Source: Flaccisagitta enflata (lineage: Eukaryota > Chaetognatha > Sagittoidea > Aphragmophora). Taken from it: 64,000 nt of DNA. How positions within the stretch are numbered: position 1 is the stretch's first letter; every line of letters starts with the position of its first letter. The DNA lies in assembly GCA_965153355.1 (NCBI GenBank), contig OZ231126.1, positions 67,456,001-67,520,000 on the forward strand. Direction: 5' to 3'. Position numbers and translations under genes: made by a program. The notes under the pieces are model-generated. The model had not been told where the DNA came from, ran no database searches, and worked only from the letters and a program-made list of their open reading frames with translations. Below, in pieces: positions 36,077-48,845 of the stretch.

Positions 36077-36429
36077 ACATTGTGAGACAGCATTCTTGTC
36101 GTTCTTCCCCTCGCTCAAATCTGAGCTTGAATCAGCGTAACAACTTGACAGGGACCAAATATTGTCTGTCACTTCGTTTAATACATTCTGGTCAATAGCT
36201 AGATCTTCCAGAACTTGAAACTTTTCCGCGGTTACAACTGAGTGATTTTAAGCGAGTTGGGTCTATTTCAGTGATTCTTGACTCGAGCCTGACGGATGGA
36301 CGGACATCTTCTTATAGAGTGAAATCGGAGTGCAAGACCCAAGTCAGGGAGTCACTGCTCTGTGCCACTCTGAGTGACAGTGTTGCTGATGGAGTGAATT
36401 TGGAGTGCGAGACCCGAGTCAAACTTTTC

Positions 36430-36786
36430 TCAAGTGCAAAACACGAGTAAACAAACTCCGCAAATATGAAAGCGACTTCGAAGACCGCGTGTGTCTATCC
36501 CCGTAGAATTGATGAATGGATCCATTGGACAATTCGGGAACAAGCGGTTTGTTTTGTACAGTTCCCTTGGTTCTGGGCAGTGGTCCAGAAAGGGTGGGTG
36601 ACCGAAATCCCATGATCCGATCCCTACAGCGCAACCTTGATATTCAAATCTTTGCCAAATCATCAATGTCAGCATCGAGTTGAAGTTTTGAACCCCGGCC
36701 CACAGGCAAAATCCCAGTAAGCAAAGCCATATCATATTCAAATAGTTTAGATGTTGATCCCAAGGCTCAAAAACTACTTGAGGCAA
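36430..36786 (-). CDS. Possible coding remnant, two overlapping open frames
   Basis: One minus frame includes a hydrophobic stretch (MIWLCLLGFCLWAGVQ) and DFGHPPFLDHCPEPRELYKT. An overlapping frame reads GFRSPTLSGPLPRTKGTVQN and HQFYGDRHTRSSKSLSYLRS. Two protein-like frames over the same DNA suggest a frameshifted remnant of an older gene or transposon. No family recognised. Confidence 0.3.
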   Translation of the reverse strand: MPQVVFEPWDQHLNYLNMIWLCLLGFCLWAGVQNFNSMLTLMIWQRFEYQGCAVGIGSWDFGHPPFLDHCPEPRELYKTNRLFPNCPMDPFINSTGIDTRGLRSRFHICGVCLLVFCT

Positions 36787-37044
36787 AGGGGTATCGCTAG
36801 TCCGCTACCCATCAAATATTTTACATATTTACTTCTTACATGCCATTAGTGACAGCCCGTTACAATGCTTTTGGTCGGTAAAAATCATATGAAAACTTAG
36901 ATTTCCCGTACATCATCAATCATCGATACATCATCTTAAATTCATTTTCTTTCGCCAACATACACTGTAAACTGCTCAAGGAACCGGTCATAAGGCCACC
37001 ACGTCCAAAATCATGACTAGATATCTCAGCTCAGCTCACTTTTG

Positions 37045-37330
37045 TTGGAAAAAAGTCGAATTACGTAATTCGACTTTTTGAAACGTATGGGAGAAATAAA
37101 GTTTTCCATTTTTGGTTTGAGGCAATTTTTGAAAGTTGGGTCATTTTGGGGCTGGGAGTATACATTTTTTTATATTCACAGCTAAGAAAGAGCTATTTTT
37201 CTTTATTAACCAGAAGTCTCTAATTAGTTTTGCGCCATGAATTTTTTTATCTTTTTTTTTTTTTCACATTTTTGGGAAAATCGAGATTTCTCATTGATCC
37301 TATTTTTCGGCCCCTATGTAACAAAACAGA
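37045..37330 (-). repeat. Copy of the CATAGCTCC module in reverse
   Basis: GTCGAATTACGTAATTCGAC palindrome at 37059, GCTAAGAAAGAGCTATTTTT, GCGCCATGAA and the GGCCCCTATGTAACAAAACA end match the complement of 32125-32428 with divergence. Confidence 0.6.
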
Positions 37331-37394
37331 AGAGTCAGGATGTTACACAAATTGACCCTGAGTTTTATGACGCTAGCTTTTGCATTTTATTCTG

Positions 37395-37497
37395 CTTGAG
37401 AGAGAAAGAGAGAGAGAGAGAGAGAAATAGGGAAGAGAAGACAGAGAGAGACACACACTCCCACATATATATAGAAAAAGAGAGAGAGAGAGAGACT

Positions 37498-37532
<35 letters not shown>

Positions 37533-37643
37533 GGGGAGAGAGAGAGAGAAAGGGGGAGAGAGGGCTAGAGGGGAGGGAGGGAGGAAGAGAGAGAGGGAGG
37601 GAGGAGAGAGAGCGGGAGTGGGAAGGAGAGAAGGGGAGGAGAG

Positions 37644-37687
<44 letters not shown>

Positions 37688-37714
37688 GAGAGAGAGAGAG
37701 AGAAGGAGAGGATT

Positions 37715-37745
<31 letters not shown>
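37395..37745. repeat. (GA)n-derived purine tract ending in (AC)n
   Basis: GA runs with GGGA, AGAC and TATATA interruptions, then an AC run at 37717-37743. Frames are repeat translations. Confidence 0.93.
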
Positions 37746-37747
<2 letters not shown>

Positions 37748-38065
37748 AGCACACAGGCACACATTCAAAGACAAAGGAAGACCAAAAAAGAGAGGCAGAG
37801 AGACAGATTGAATGACAAAAACAAGAGGCAGTCAACCGGACATCATGAGATGCACAGAGAAGAAGATGCAATGAAAAAAAAACTCCCATTTACGACTTTT
37901 TTCCAGCCGGCGAGAGCCGCCCTTATTGGTACTTTGTACCGTTTATTTCTAACGCGAAAGGAGTAGTGACCTTCATGTACTTATTGTTGCCATCCCCATT
38001 ACCCCGTATCCCTTGAAGACAAGGTAGGTTGGTCAGTTTGTCCATGATATATGTGTCTGTCTCCG

Positions 38066-38326
38066 AGATTATTTAGAGCAAGTCCGTTTACACGGCTAAT
38101 TTTTTCCCATGCGGGTGGGCAGGGACAGTGACAAAAAAGATTAACAATGTCAATGCATTGGGACAGAAGCAGTAATTAAAAAACCGCCTGTAGACGCAAA
38201 AAAAAAAAAAAAAAAAAAAAAGAAAACAAAAACAGAAACAGTAAAATTTGACAGATGGATCAACAGGCAGACCAATGGACTGAGAGAAGGACAAAGCGGT
38301 TTGTAGAGTCGCGTGCACGCAATGGA
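38066..38326 (+). mobile_element. Tetranucleotide-hairpin element with poly-A insert
   Basis: GTCCGTTTACACGGC, GCGGGTGGGCAGGGACAGTG, AACCGCCTGTAGACGC, a ~22-bp A run, a degenerate GACA/GATC segment and AAGCGGTTTGTAGAGTCGCG followed by TGCACGCAATGG. The second hairpin side has decayed. Confidence 0.7.
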
Positions 38327-38959
38327 AATTCTTTTTTTCATTTGCAAAATTGTAGTTTTTAAGTTATTTTTGTGTCTCCCATTTTCTGTATACTAAAGTT
38401 CATCCCGAGGATGCAACATTTCCCAACAGAGCTTGTTTCTAGTTATTCTTTCGTTTCTGCGTCGAAGAACTCCACTAAAAATCAATTTGATTCTTCAAAT
38501 ATTTCAAATGTTTTGTTGGTGTTTTTTTCTCTTCCCTTTTATACTTTTTTTTTTTTTTTTGCTTTTTGTTTTTTTTTTTTTCAAGGTGCTCCCTTTCACA
38601 TTTATTAAAGGTAAATTGAAAAAAAAGATCGCGGATACAAAACGCTTAACTGGGCCGATTTTCTATATTTCTTGATAATCTTCTGATTCACCAAAACACA
38701 AATGTATTGGGTCGATTTTTTTGTCTTTTTTTTTCTGGCTTAAAGGAAGCTAGCATAAAATTAGTACTGAAACTGATCTCTGAGTTTGAAATAGAAACAA
38801 GCTCATAAAATTGAATTCTTTTGATTTTGAATAACTGAAAATGGGGAAAAAATTTCTAAGACGATACAGATCTTTTGTTTCTTTCGGGTTTCCCCGCTTG
38901 AAGCTAATCTGCTAAATTCGGTTGAAATGTATAAGAAGACCCTCACCTAGCCCTTACGC

Positions 38960-39032
38960 TGGCTAACCTAACCCTAACCCTTAAACCACCCCCGACCCCA
39001 ACCTTAACCCTAACCCTACCCCTAACCCTAAA
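38960..39032 (-). repeat. Interstitial telomere-like (CCCTAA)n tract
   Basis: CTAACCTAACCCTAACCCTT, then ACCTTAACCCTAACCCTACC and CCTAACCCTAAA. The unit corresponds to TTAGGG on the minus strand. With several mismatched units, it looks like a decayed internal block and not a chromosome end. Confidence 0.7.
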
Positions 39033-39311
39033 TGAAAAAACCGCTTAGAAAGTCAGTAAAACAAAAGACATCACCGAATTCGAAAACAGTACCGAAAATG
39101 GAATAATGAATGAATTGAAAACAATTAAAAAATCTTTTGTTTGAGAATAGAAAACTATGGAACCGAGGCGAGAAAATTCAGCAGACTGTCCACCGCAAGT
39201 TGTTTCCGCCCGAGTCAAGATCGCTTTTCATCCAAAATATTCCCCATTTCGGAAAAAAGCCTTTCCGAGTATGCACTTGAACAGGGGATAGAAAAGAACT
39301 TTTTGGCTTAC

Positions 39312-39410
39312 TTGCCAAGGGATGGTAACTTGTTGTTTGTGCCAAAATTCAAGTGGTTTTTCATCGGGCTTCACCACGAGACTTGCGCATTGTTTGATCT
39401 CTTCTTTGCT
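39312..39410 (-). CDS. Candidate small internal exon
   Basis: The minus frame reads SKEEIKQCASLVVKPDEKPL then EFWHKQQVTIPWQ and ends at CAA|GTAAGC (GT at 39311-39310). An acceptor CCCTTACCCATCCATCAAG precedes it. The opposite strand also has an open frame (SLSEYALEQGIEKNFLAYLP and onward) ending at a donor-like GG|GTAAGG at 39423, so orientation is not settled. The minus frame looks more protein-like. No family recognised. Confidence 0.35.
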
Positions 39411-39502
39411 CTTGATGGATGGGTAAGGGCATCCAACCCCGAGCTTCACCCCAACCCCACCCTCCTGCTATGTACTCCCACACTCGGGTGTGTCAAAAAG
39501 TA

Positions 39503-40520
39503 ATAGTCGCAAAAGCGTTACATGGTCAGCGGTACCCGATGCCCCTAAGTTAGTGTATGTGGGAATGAGATTGCAAGAGGGGCAGCGGCCCCGAAGGGGC
39601 CGATGACCTATGATTCCACATAGGACAATTTTCTCCAGTTTGAAAAGTTAGGTTGGGGGGGCTGAGAGGCCTGATTTTGGGTCTGAAAGGTCTGATTTAG
39701 GGTCTGAGAGGCGTCATTTGGGGTCTGAAAGGGACTGATTTGGGGGCTTAGGGGTCTAATTTGGGGTCTGAAAGGTCCTGATTTGGGGTCTGGAAGGCCT
39801 GATTAGTGGTCTAACAGGCCTGGTATAGATCTGAGAGGCCTGATTTGGGTCTGAGAGGCCTGATTAAGGATCTGAGATGCTTGATTTTGGGTCTGAAATG
39901 CTTAATCTGGGGTCTGAGAGGCCTGATTTGGGGTCTGAGAGGCCTGATTCGGGATCTGAGAGGCCTGATTTAGGGTCTGAGAAGCCTTATTCAGGTCTGA
40001 GAGGCCTGATTTGGGGTCAGAAAGGTCTATTTGGGGTCTGAAAGGCCTGATTTGGTGTCTGAGAGGCGTCATTTGGGGTCTGAAAGGGACTGATTTGGGG
40101 GCTTAGGGGTCAAATTTGGGGTCTGAAAGGTCCTGATTTGGGGTCTGGAAGGCCTGATTAGTGGTCTAACAGGCCTGGTATAGATCTGAGAGGCCTGATT
40201 TGGGTCTGAGAGGCCTGATTAAGGATCTGAGATGCTTGATTTTGGGTCTGAAATGCTTAATCTGGGGTCTGAGAGGCCTGATTTGGGGTCTGAGAGGCCT
40301 GATTCGGGATCTGAGAGGCCTGATTTAGGGTCTGAGAAGCCTTATTCAGGTCTGAGAGGCCTGATTTGGGGTCAGAAAGGTCTATTTGGGGTCTGAAAGG
40401 CCTGATTTGGTGTCTGAGAGGCCTGATTTGGGTTCAAAAGGGCTTCATTTGCAGTCTGGGAGGCTTGTTTTGAGGCTTGGGGGGGGGGGGACGTACGGAA
40501 ACCGGAGAAAATTGCCCTAT
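39503..40520 (+). repeat. GC-hairpin satellite element E3 with 355-bp higher-order duplication
   Basis: Left end AATAGTCGCAAAAGCGTTAC then ATGGTCAGCGGTACCCGATG and GGGCAGCGGCCCCGAAGGGG. The array unit is GGTCTGAGAGGCCTGATTTG (~20 bp). The block 39711-40065 is repeated almost exactly at 40066-40420. The right hairpin end is missing; the array stops at a G run and GGAAACCGGAGAAAATTGCC. Confidence 0.85.
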
Positions 40521-41500
40521 ATTTTAGGGGAAGGGTATGTTAGAGTTGTCTTCTCGCATTGATTGGGACCACCAACTCAGTTTCTTTATGAATAAGTCTT
40601 GCAGTTAACTAATTGTTTTTTTTTTCAACTTTAAAGTTAGAAATTCTTGCTAGTTTAGAAATTTCATCAATCCTTTAGTCAGTTTAACATCTAAAAAGTT
40701 ACCAGTTGAGAGACGTTTAAAGACAGTAGAAAAACAGCAGTCAATAGTAAAGTAATATTTAAAGACAGTAGAAAACTTGTCCAATCATTAAGGTTGCCTC
40801 CACGTGGAGAGTTCTGGCGCGGAGGAAGGACGTACCAATGTGTCCCTCCTTCCTCTTACCAAAGAGACTCTTTCAGATACATGCAAATCAAACATTAAGA
40901 TCATCAAGAACAGAACAGGAAACAGACATTGGACATGGGCTCAAGAGGTGTTTGGCGATGTGTTGGACATTAAAAGTATGGAAGAGGACGTCAAACCATT
41001 GGCAGTTTCAGGTGGTTGGCAATAATTTCTATTGTGATAGTAAGAGTGTGGCTGGTTTTGAATGATGATAACAATGAAACAGACAAGGGTTAACTTTGCT
41101 TTAGGAGATAATATGTTTCTGTTCTATCCTTGAGCTACTCTTATTTCTGAATAATCAGGAGAAATGTTTTGGTGAAAAGAGTGCAAACAGCTTGGAGAAA
41201 AAAACAAGGGAAGGAGAAAAGATATGGAACTGGCCTCTTGATTGGAATGTCGGCTTTAAGGTTTGGATTCAGTTGTTGTATTGTAGTGGTTTGCAGGTGA
41301 ATCTTAACCAGAAAGTTGAAAATTGAGTTGGACTGAACTTATAGTCAGTAAATATTGCATTCAACAGGAATGGGAACATTGCACTTTTTAGATGGATAGT
41401 GAGGAAGCATGGAGAAAGAGTGCAGATCATCTTCAGATAAATCCAATGGTGACATAAAGACAATGAACTGGACAAAGCTGGTTAAAGGGGAAATGCTCCA
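40521..41500. other. Mostly unique spacer; no supported gene
   Basis: AT-balanced sequence. The frame at 40804-41025 (TGNRHWTWAQEVFGDVLDIK and onward) ends near a weak CAG|GTGGTT donor-like site, but a second frame over the same DNA is equally open, so no exon is called. Confidence 0.4.
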
Positions 41501-43687
41501 TATACTTTTAGGCTTGAGATATGGGCCTCAAGGCTAGGAGTTGAGTCTCAAGGCTGAGATAAGGACCTCTAAGCTGGAAATAGGGATTTGAAGCTTAGTG
41601 GGATATTCGCCTCAATGTGGGGGGGGGGGGGGTGATGTACAAAGAGGAAGGAGGAGAAAATTCTGCATATGTGATTTTGGCTTCAAGGCTGGAATATGGG
41701 CCTCAAAGTTGGGATTATGAGTCTCAAAGCTGAGATTTGTGCCTTCAGGCTGGAATTTGAGCCTAGAGGCTAGAACTTTAACTTTGAGAATGAGATTTAA
41801 GCCTAGGTGTTAGGGATTTGAGTCTTAGGGCTTGGATGTGAACCTCTGGACTGGGATACAGGTGTAAAGGCTTAACACTGGGACTTGAGTCCGGGTCTTG
41901 AGGCTGCGATATTGGCCTGGAAGCTGTGATTTGGTCTTTTAGGCTGAGATTTGGGCTTCAGGGCTTTGATTTGAGCCTCGAGTCAGAGATTTTAACCTGA
42001 AGGCTTGGAACATCGCCCTTGAGGTGTGGGATATGGGCTTCGAGGCTAGGATTTGAGTCTCAAGGCTGAGATTTGGAGCTCCAGGCTGGGGAATGGGGAC
42101 CTCTAGGCTGGGATATAAGCCTCAAAGCTAAAATATTGTCCTCAAGGCTAGGATTTGGGCCTCAAGGCTGGAATTCAAGGCCTAAATGTGGGGGTTGGAG
42201 GGGGGGTGAAGAAGAAGGAGAAAATTTTGCATATGTGAGGCTGGGATTTTGGCCTCAAAGGGGAGGGGGAGACTTAGGAGAAGCAAGAGGAGGAGATTGA
42301 GAAGGAAGAATTTGATATGGTCAGCAGGCCCCGAGGGACCCGATGACCTATGCTCAAGGCAATTGGGTCATGGTGGCTGGGATTTGTGCTTCAAGGCTGG
42401 ATTTGGGGCTTGAGGCTGAGATTTTGGACTTGAGGTTTTGGTTTCAAGATTGGGATTAGGGCCTGCAGGCCAGGGTTTGGACCTGAGGCTAGAATTTGGG
42501 GCTCAAGGCTAGGATTTGGGGCTCAGGGACTGGATTTGAACTTTTGGGCTAGGTTTTGGGTGTCAAGGCTAGATTCAAGGCATGAAGCATACATGTTTGT
42601 ATCTTCAGCAGGCCTGGAAGGACCCATTGACCTATGCTCAACACTGGGATTTGAGTCTGATGATTAGGATTTGATTATTTGGTTTGGAATTTGAGCCCAG
42701 TAGCTGGGGTTCGGGCCTTAAGGCTGGGATTTGAGTCTTGGGGCTGAAATTTGGGCCAAAGGCTGGGATTTGGGCCTCGAGGCTGGGACTTGGGCCTCGA
42801 GGCTGGGATTTAGGCCTTGAGGTCCCAATCTGGGATGAGGGGGAGGTATGAAGGAGGAGGAAGAGGAGAAATTTCTGGGTCTGCTTGCATGGTCAGCAGG
42901 CCCCGAAGGACACAATGACCTATGCTTAACTCTGGGATTTGAGTATTAGAATTAGATCCTTTGGGTTGGGATTTGAGCCCAGAAGCCGGGGTTTGAGCCT
43001 TGAGGCTGGAATTTTGGCCTTAAGGCTGGGATTTTGGCCCTTAGATTGGGATTTGGGTCTTGGGGCTGAAATTTGGGCCTGAGGTTGGGATTTGGGCCTT
43101 AAGGCTGGGCTCGAGGCTGGAATTTGGGACTTGAGGCTGGAATTTCAGCCCTTAGACTGGGATTAGGGTCTCAGGGCTGAAATATGGGCCTGAGGCTGGG
43201 ATTTAGGCCTTGAGGTTAAGATTTGGGTCCCGAAGTGGGATGGGGTAGGTGTGAAGGAGGAGGAGAAGGAGGAGAGAAATTTCTGGGTCTGCTTGCATGG
43301 TCAGCAGGCCCCGAAGGACCCGATGACCTATGCCTAACACTGGCATTTGAGTATTAGGATTAGGATTTGATCCTTTGGGTTGGGATTTGAGCCCAGAAGC
43401 CAGGGTTTGAGCCTTGAGGCTGGGATTTTGGCCTTAAGGCTTGGATTTTGGCCCTTAGATTGGGATTTGGGTCTTGGGGCTGAAATTCGGGCCTGAGGCT
43501 GGGATTTGGGCCTTGAGACTGGGATTTGGGCCTCAAGGCTGGGATTTAGACCTTGAGGTTAAGATTTGGGTCTCGAAGTGGGAGGGGGGGTACGAAGGAG
43601 GAGAAGGAGAAGAAGAAGAAGAAGGAGAAGAAATTTGCCCTGTGTGAAAGCATAGGTCATCGGCCCCTTCGGGGCCGCTGCCCAAAA
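41500..43687 (+). repeat. GC-hairpin satellite element E4 (large array)
   Basis: Over 2 kb of imperfect 20-21-bp units (GGGATTTGGGCCTCGAGGCT type), broken by G runs (41620, 42195), GGAGGA stretches and internal GGTCAGCAGGCCCCGAAGGA blocks at ~42320, 42605, 42891 and 43299. The last blocks repeat with a ~408-bp period. Right end CATAGGTCATCGGCCCCTTC then GGGGCCGCTGCCCAAAAAG is intact. Small open frames are not genes. Confidence 0.85.
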
Positions 43688-44099
43688 AGAATCTTTGATC
43701 AGATCATCAACATCAGGGTGCATAAACAAAAAGATTCTAAGACCCACACCCACAATAACAACTGCAGAATCATAGTTTTTTTCCGCTCCCAATGAGTGCT
43801 TAAATTTACTCTTATTTTTCTTGTATCAACTACAAATAACTACAACGCAAAGGTAAAAATCTCACATGTCTGATCTTGTGATACCAACTGGTTTCTAAAA
43901 CAGGTTGCTCATACAGTAAACAGCATTTGTACATGGTAAAAGGGCTAACTGGCAAAAAATCGACCTCTGGCACTTAGTTTCCGAAAGGACACTTGGCAGA
44001 GTTGTTTATTTGTACTTTCGTCTTTCAATATGGTGGTTTGTTTGTTTGTTTGTTTTTTGTTTTTGTTTTTTTGGTTGGTTGTTTGTCTGTTTATTTGTT

Positions 44100-44430
<331 letters not shown>

Positions 44431-44443
44431 AATATGAACTCAC

Positions 44444-45986
44444 CATGCGACGACCTTGGTTTCCCGTGCTGTTCCTCCACCCCCACCCTCTCCTCCTCCT
44501 CCTCCTCTTCAAGACGGTTTTCTTCGTTGACGGAGATTCCTCTTTTGACGCACTCTTGGAAGACAGAATTAGCCCAGCTATGAGTCGACTCTTCCGTGGT
44601 GGGGCTCTCGGCGGGGGAATAAGCCGGACTTTGAGTCGCGAATTCACTCATGGTTGTGCTCGCGAAACCGCGTTTCGTCTTTGTTGGACTAAGAATGGGG
44701 GAATAAGCTGGACTTTTATTTATCTTCGAAAATGCACTTTTCGTCGTGGGACTCGATCGAGGGGATGCAGCGGGGCTTTTAGTCGTCGTGGTTTTCTTGG
44801 CAGACATTTCAGACGTTGGATGAGAGACCAATTTAGGCGAAAGCAGCTTCAATGACGAAGTCGTCTTGGTCGAGTCGGCGGCAGAATCGAAGATCTTTGG
44901 CGAGGACGTTCGACCCACGACAACGTTGGTGGTCGACTCTGAATCATCAAAGGATTTCGGGGAAGATGGTCGTCCCACGACAACGTTGATGGTCGTCGGG
45001 GCGCCAGAGCGGCGCTTGTGGAAAATCGTTGCCGTCGTTGTTTCCGCCGTTGTTATTTTCGTCGTTATATGCGGATTTGATGGGGAAGGGCTCGCCGATT
45101 CAATCGGCTTTGCTGTCCTCAGGGTTGCTGTCGGTGTTGCTGTCGGTGTTGCTGTCGGTGTAGCTGCCCTTGGCGTTGCTGTCCGAGTTTCGCCAGTGAA
45201 TTCTGATGATTTTGTTATTACGCGATTTTTGTTGTGATTGAGTGATTCGTCTGTCAATCCTGACGTCACTTCCGCTGAATTTGTCGCCGGTGTCGTTTTT
45301 CCAGATGACGCCGTAATACCAGATGACGCTGTGATTCCAGATGACGCCGTAAACCCAGATGACGCCGTAAATCCAGATGACGCCGTAAATCCAGATGACG
45401 CCGTAAATCCAGATGACGCTGTAATTCCAGATGACGCCGTAACTCCAGATGACGCTGTAATTCCAGATGACGCCGTAAATCCAGATGGTGCCGTAACTTC
45501 AGATGACGCCGTAAATCCAGATGACGTTGCCGTAACTCCAGATGACGTTGCCGTAATTCCTTGTTTATCCCCTTTTCGGGTTGTTGAACTTTGACCCGAA
45601 AATCGGTCATTCGTAAAAAAATCTGACGACGTAAAATCGAGTCCAACTTTCATATTATTCGTCAAAATGAACCCAGATGATAACGAAGAAGAAAATGATA
45701 ATGATGATGTCGAATTATAATTTACTTGGCTACTCCCAACTTCTTCTTCTTCTTCTTCTTCTTTTTCCTCGTTCCATTCAGAGATATTTATTCTATTAAC
45801 CTTAATTTTGTGTTCTTTTCGTTTTTCTTCTGTTTTCGCCTCTTTTTTGCCTATATTTTTTTCGCACGTTTTCGTCTTCATATCTTCTTCATTTTCTGTT
45901 ATTCCGTTTTGTTCTTCCTCTTCTTTTTCTTTTGCTTCTTTTCTTTCTCTTTCCTCGCGGATATTCGTAGTCTGGCCAACTTTCAC
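44444..45986 (-). CDS. Large internal exon of a Ser/Thr-rich protein (gene A)
   Basis: The acceptor CCATTTTTCTTCTTAG precedes the exon, which opens at 45986 in phase 0 and stays open for 514 codons to the donor CATG|GTGAGT (GT at 44443-44442). Order of parts: a charged Lys/Glu-rich start (~residues 8-85), a hexapeptide repeat of S-S-G-(F/I/V)-T-A type (~16 copies, 45298-45565), Thr/Ala/Pro-rich linker, basic KRRSG, paired VVVGRPSSPKSF / VVVGRTSSPKIF segments, and SPAYSPILSP / SPAYSPAESP repeats, then an acidic end. This resembles a low-complexity stalk or cytoplasmic tail. No enzyme domain. It joins in phase with 47149-47399. The apparent Arg/Glu extension past the donor is (GA)n intron sequence. 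Confidence 0.75.
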
Positions 45987-47148
<1,162 letters not shown>

Positions 47149-47399
47149 CTTTGTTTCTATCGCAATTTCTTCAGGTGTTACTGTTGCTATTGCTGTTGCT
47201 GTCGCTGTTGCTGTTGCTGTTGCAGTTGGCGCTATGGTGGTAGTCACCGATTCTATTCCACCGGTCAGGACGCGCGTGATCATCTGCGTATCACCCTCGG
47301 GAGTCACAAAGGAAGTTTTCCATGTCGTCTTTGATTGGAAAGAAGCAGCAGCAGCAGCGGCAGCAGCGGAAGAGGTCGTCGACGGATCAGCATCACTGC
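47149..47399 (-). CDS. Upstream exon of gene A, Ser/Thr/Ala-rich
   Basis: The frame reads SDADPSTTSSAAAAAAAS, then TSFVTPEGDTQMITRVLTGG, IESVTTTIAPTATATATA and ends TPEEIAIETK at AAG|GTGTGT in phase 0, matching the phase-0 start of the 45986 exon. The best acceptor is CTCGTCTTCAG (ends 47400); the frame is open back to a TGA near 47492, so the start could lie further upstream. A (GCAACA)-type run encodes the Thr/Ala repeat. A 270-bp GGGCGTGTTTC element sits ~130 bp upstream. Confidence 0.6.
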
Positions 47400-47526
47400 C
47401 TGAAGACGAGTTGCAAGCATCATTTGTTGAAGATGCGGTAGACGACGTCGTTTTTGCACGGTCAAAATGTGGGGTTGATTGTCATTTGAGAATGGGGGTG
47501 AGGTTGAGGAAAGGGGGCGAATATCA

Positions 47527-47795
47527 GTGAGGGGGCGTTTCTAGACGATCGCGTTTTGAAAGGGCCAGTCTTCCGCTCGCTACGTTCGTTCGCTCGCACC
47601 GCTCACTCCGCTCACTCGCTCCGCAGCGCTCCAATTCGCTACGCTCGCTTCGCTCGCTCGCTACGTTCACGGGCTCGCTCACTCACTTCGCTCACTCCCT
47701 CGTGGGACAGTGGAAAATCTTGAATATGTGTTCATACTGTTATCGCGTTTCACGGGTACAAACGCGTTGTTTGTCTTCACTAGAAACACGCCCTT
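47527..47795 (-). mobile_element. 270-bp GGGCGTGTTTC element upstream of gene A exon
   Basis: From GGGGCGTTTCTAGACG to TCACTAGAAACACGCCC with TCGCTACGTTCGTTCGCTCG and CCGCTCACTCCGCTCACTCG inside. The orientation relative to the gene is the opposite of that seen at gene B (55527). Target duplication not clear. Confidence 0.82.
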
Positions 47796-47989
47796 TGGAG
47801 GGAAACGCGGAAGAACAAAAATCAGAACCAGAAACGCGGGGTTACAATCTCGCGGACGGGAGGGTAGGGACATACAACCCCCAATCCACACCTCCACACA
47901 CTCCTCCACACACCCAAACACATGGAGGGGTGGAAAAGCGGGTTACAAGACTTATCCACCATTGTGTTAGGAACACATGAACAGAGTGT

Positions 47990-48050
47990 CAAACAAACTG
48001 ACCGACGGACAAAGGCTCATATAGAGTCGCGAGTCGCGAGTCCGATGAAG
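47990..48050 (+). mobile_element. Tetranucleotide-hairpin fragment
   Basis: GACCGACGGACAAAGGCTCA then TATAGAGTCGCGAGTCGCGA. The hairpin is duplicated or scrambled and the TAAAA end is missing. Confidence 0.5.
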
Positions 48051-48164
48051 AGCAAGTGACGCGGGGTCATTATATTGTTACAGACGGGTGGGCAGGGGCA
48101 GCCAACCCCTATCCACACCCACCACCCTTTCCAACACAGACACATACACAACAGGTCGCCCAAG

Positions 48165-48832
48165 GGCAATATGTGGTCAGCGATACCCGTTGCCCTGCTT
48201 TGAGTGATTGTGAATTAGAGTGAGGGGGAGCAGGGCAGCGGCCCCGAAGGGGACGAAGTCCTGTAGAACACAGGGGACTTTCGTTCGTCCTGCTTGAAGA
48301 AGTGCATGAGATGCTATAGAGGGCTGACTGAAGGCCTTCAAGAGCCTAAACTGAGGTCTAAGAGGGCTGATGTAAGGCCTTATAATGCCAATTGGAAGCT
48401 TGAGAGGGCTAACTTGAAGCTTGAGAGAGCTGGATTAAGGCTTGAAAGGTCAGAGGAATGAATTGAAGCCTAAGAGAAATAAATTGAGGCTTGAGGTTTG
48501 AGGCCTGAGAATTTAGATTTGAAGCCAGAAAGCATAATTTGAGACCTGAGAGGCCAAGTTTGAGGCCTGAGAGGTTGGATCTGAGACCTGAGAGGCCAGA
48601 CTTGAGGCCTGAGAGGCTTGATTTGAGGCCTGAGAGGCTGGATTTGAGGCCTGAAAGGCTGGATTTGAGGCCTGAGAGGCTGGATATGAGGCCTGACAGG
48701 CCAGTTTTGAGGTCTCAGAGGCCAGATTTGAGGCCTGAGGGACCTGATGGGGGAGGACCAACAAACGAACGAACGAAAGTCCCCCTGTGTTCTACAGGAC
48801 TTCGTCCCCTTCGGGGCCGCTGCCCAAAAAGC
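48165..48832 (+). repeat. GC-hairpin satellite element E5
   Basis: GGTCAGCGATACCCGTTGCC, GCAGGGCAGCGGCCCCGAAG, GTCCTGTAGAACACAGGGG, an array of TTGAGGCCTGAGAGGCTGGA units (48300-48750), then the inverted GTTCTACAGGACTTCGTCCC and CTTCGGGGCCGCTGCCCAAA. The GTCCTG(T)AGAACACAG variant replaces GACCTATG at both ends of the same element. Confidence 0.82.
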
Positions 48833-48845
48833 TTCAAACGCTCGT

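Noticed and set aside
36290-36420. Satellite from repeated GGAGTGCRAGACCC
   Set aside because: Only two copies, and no boundaries seen.
40804-41065. Exon at 40804-41025
   Set aside because: Two overlapping frames are equally open and the donor is weak, so no choice could be supported.
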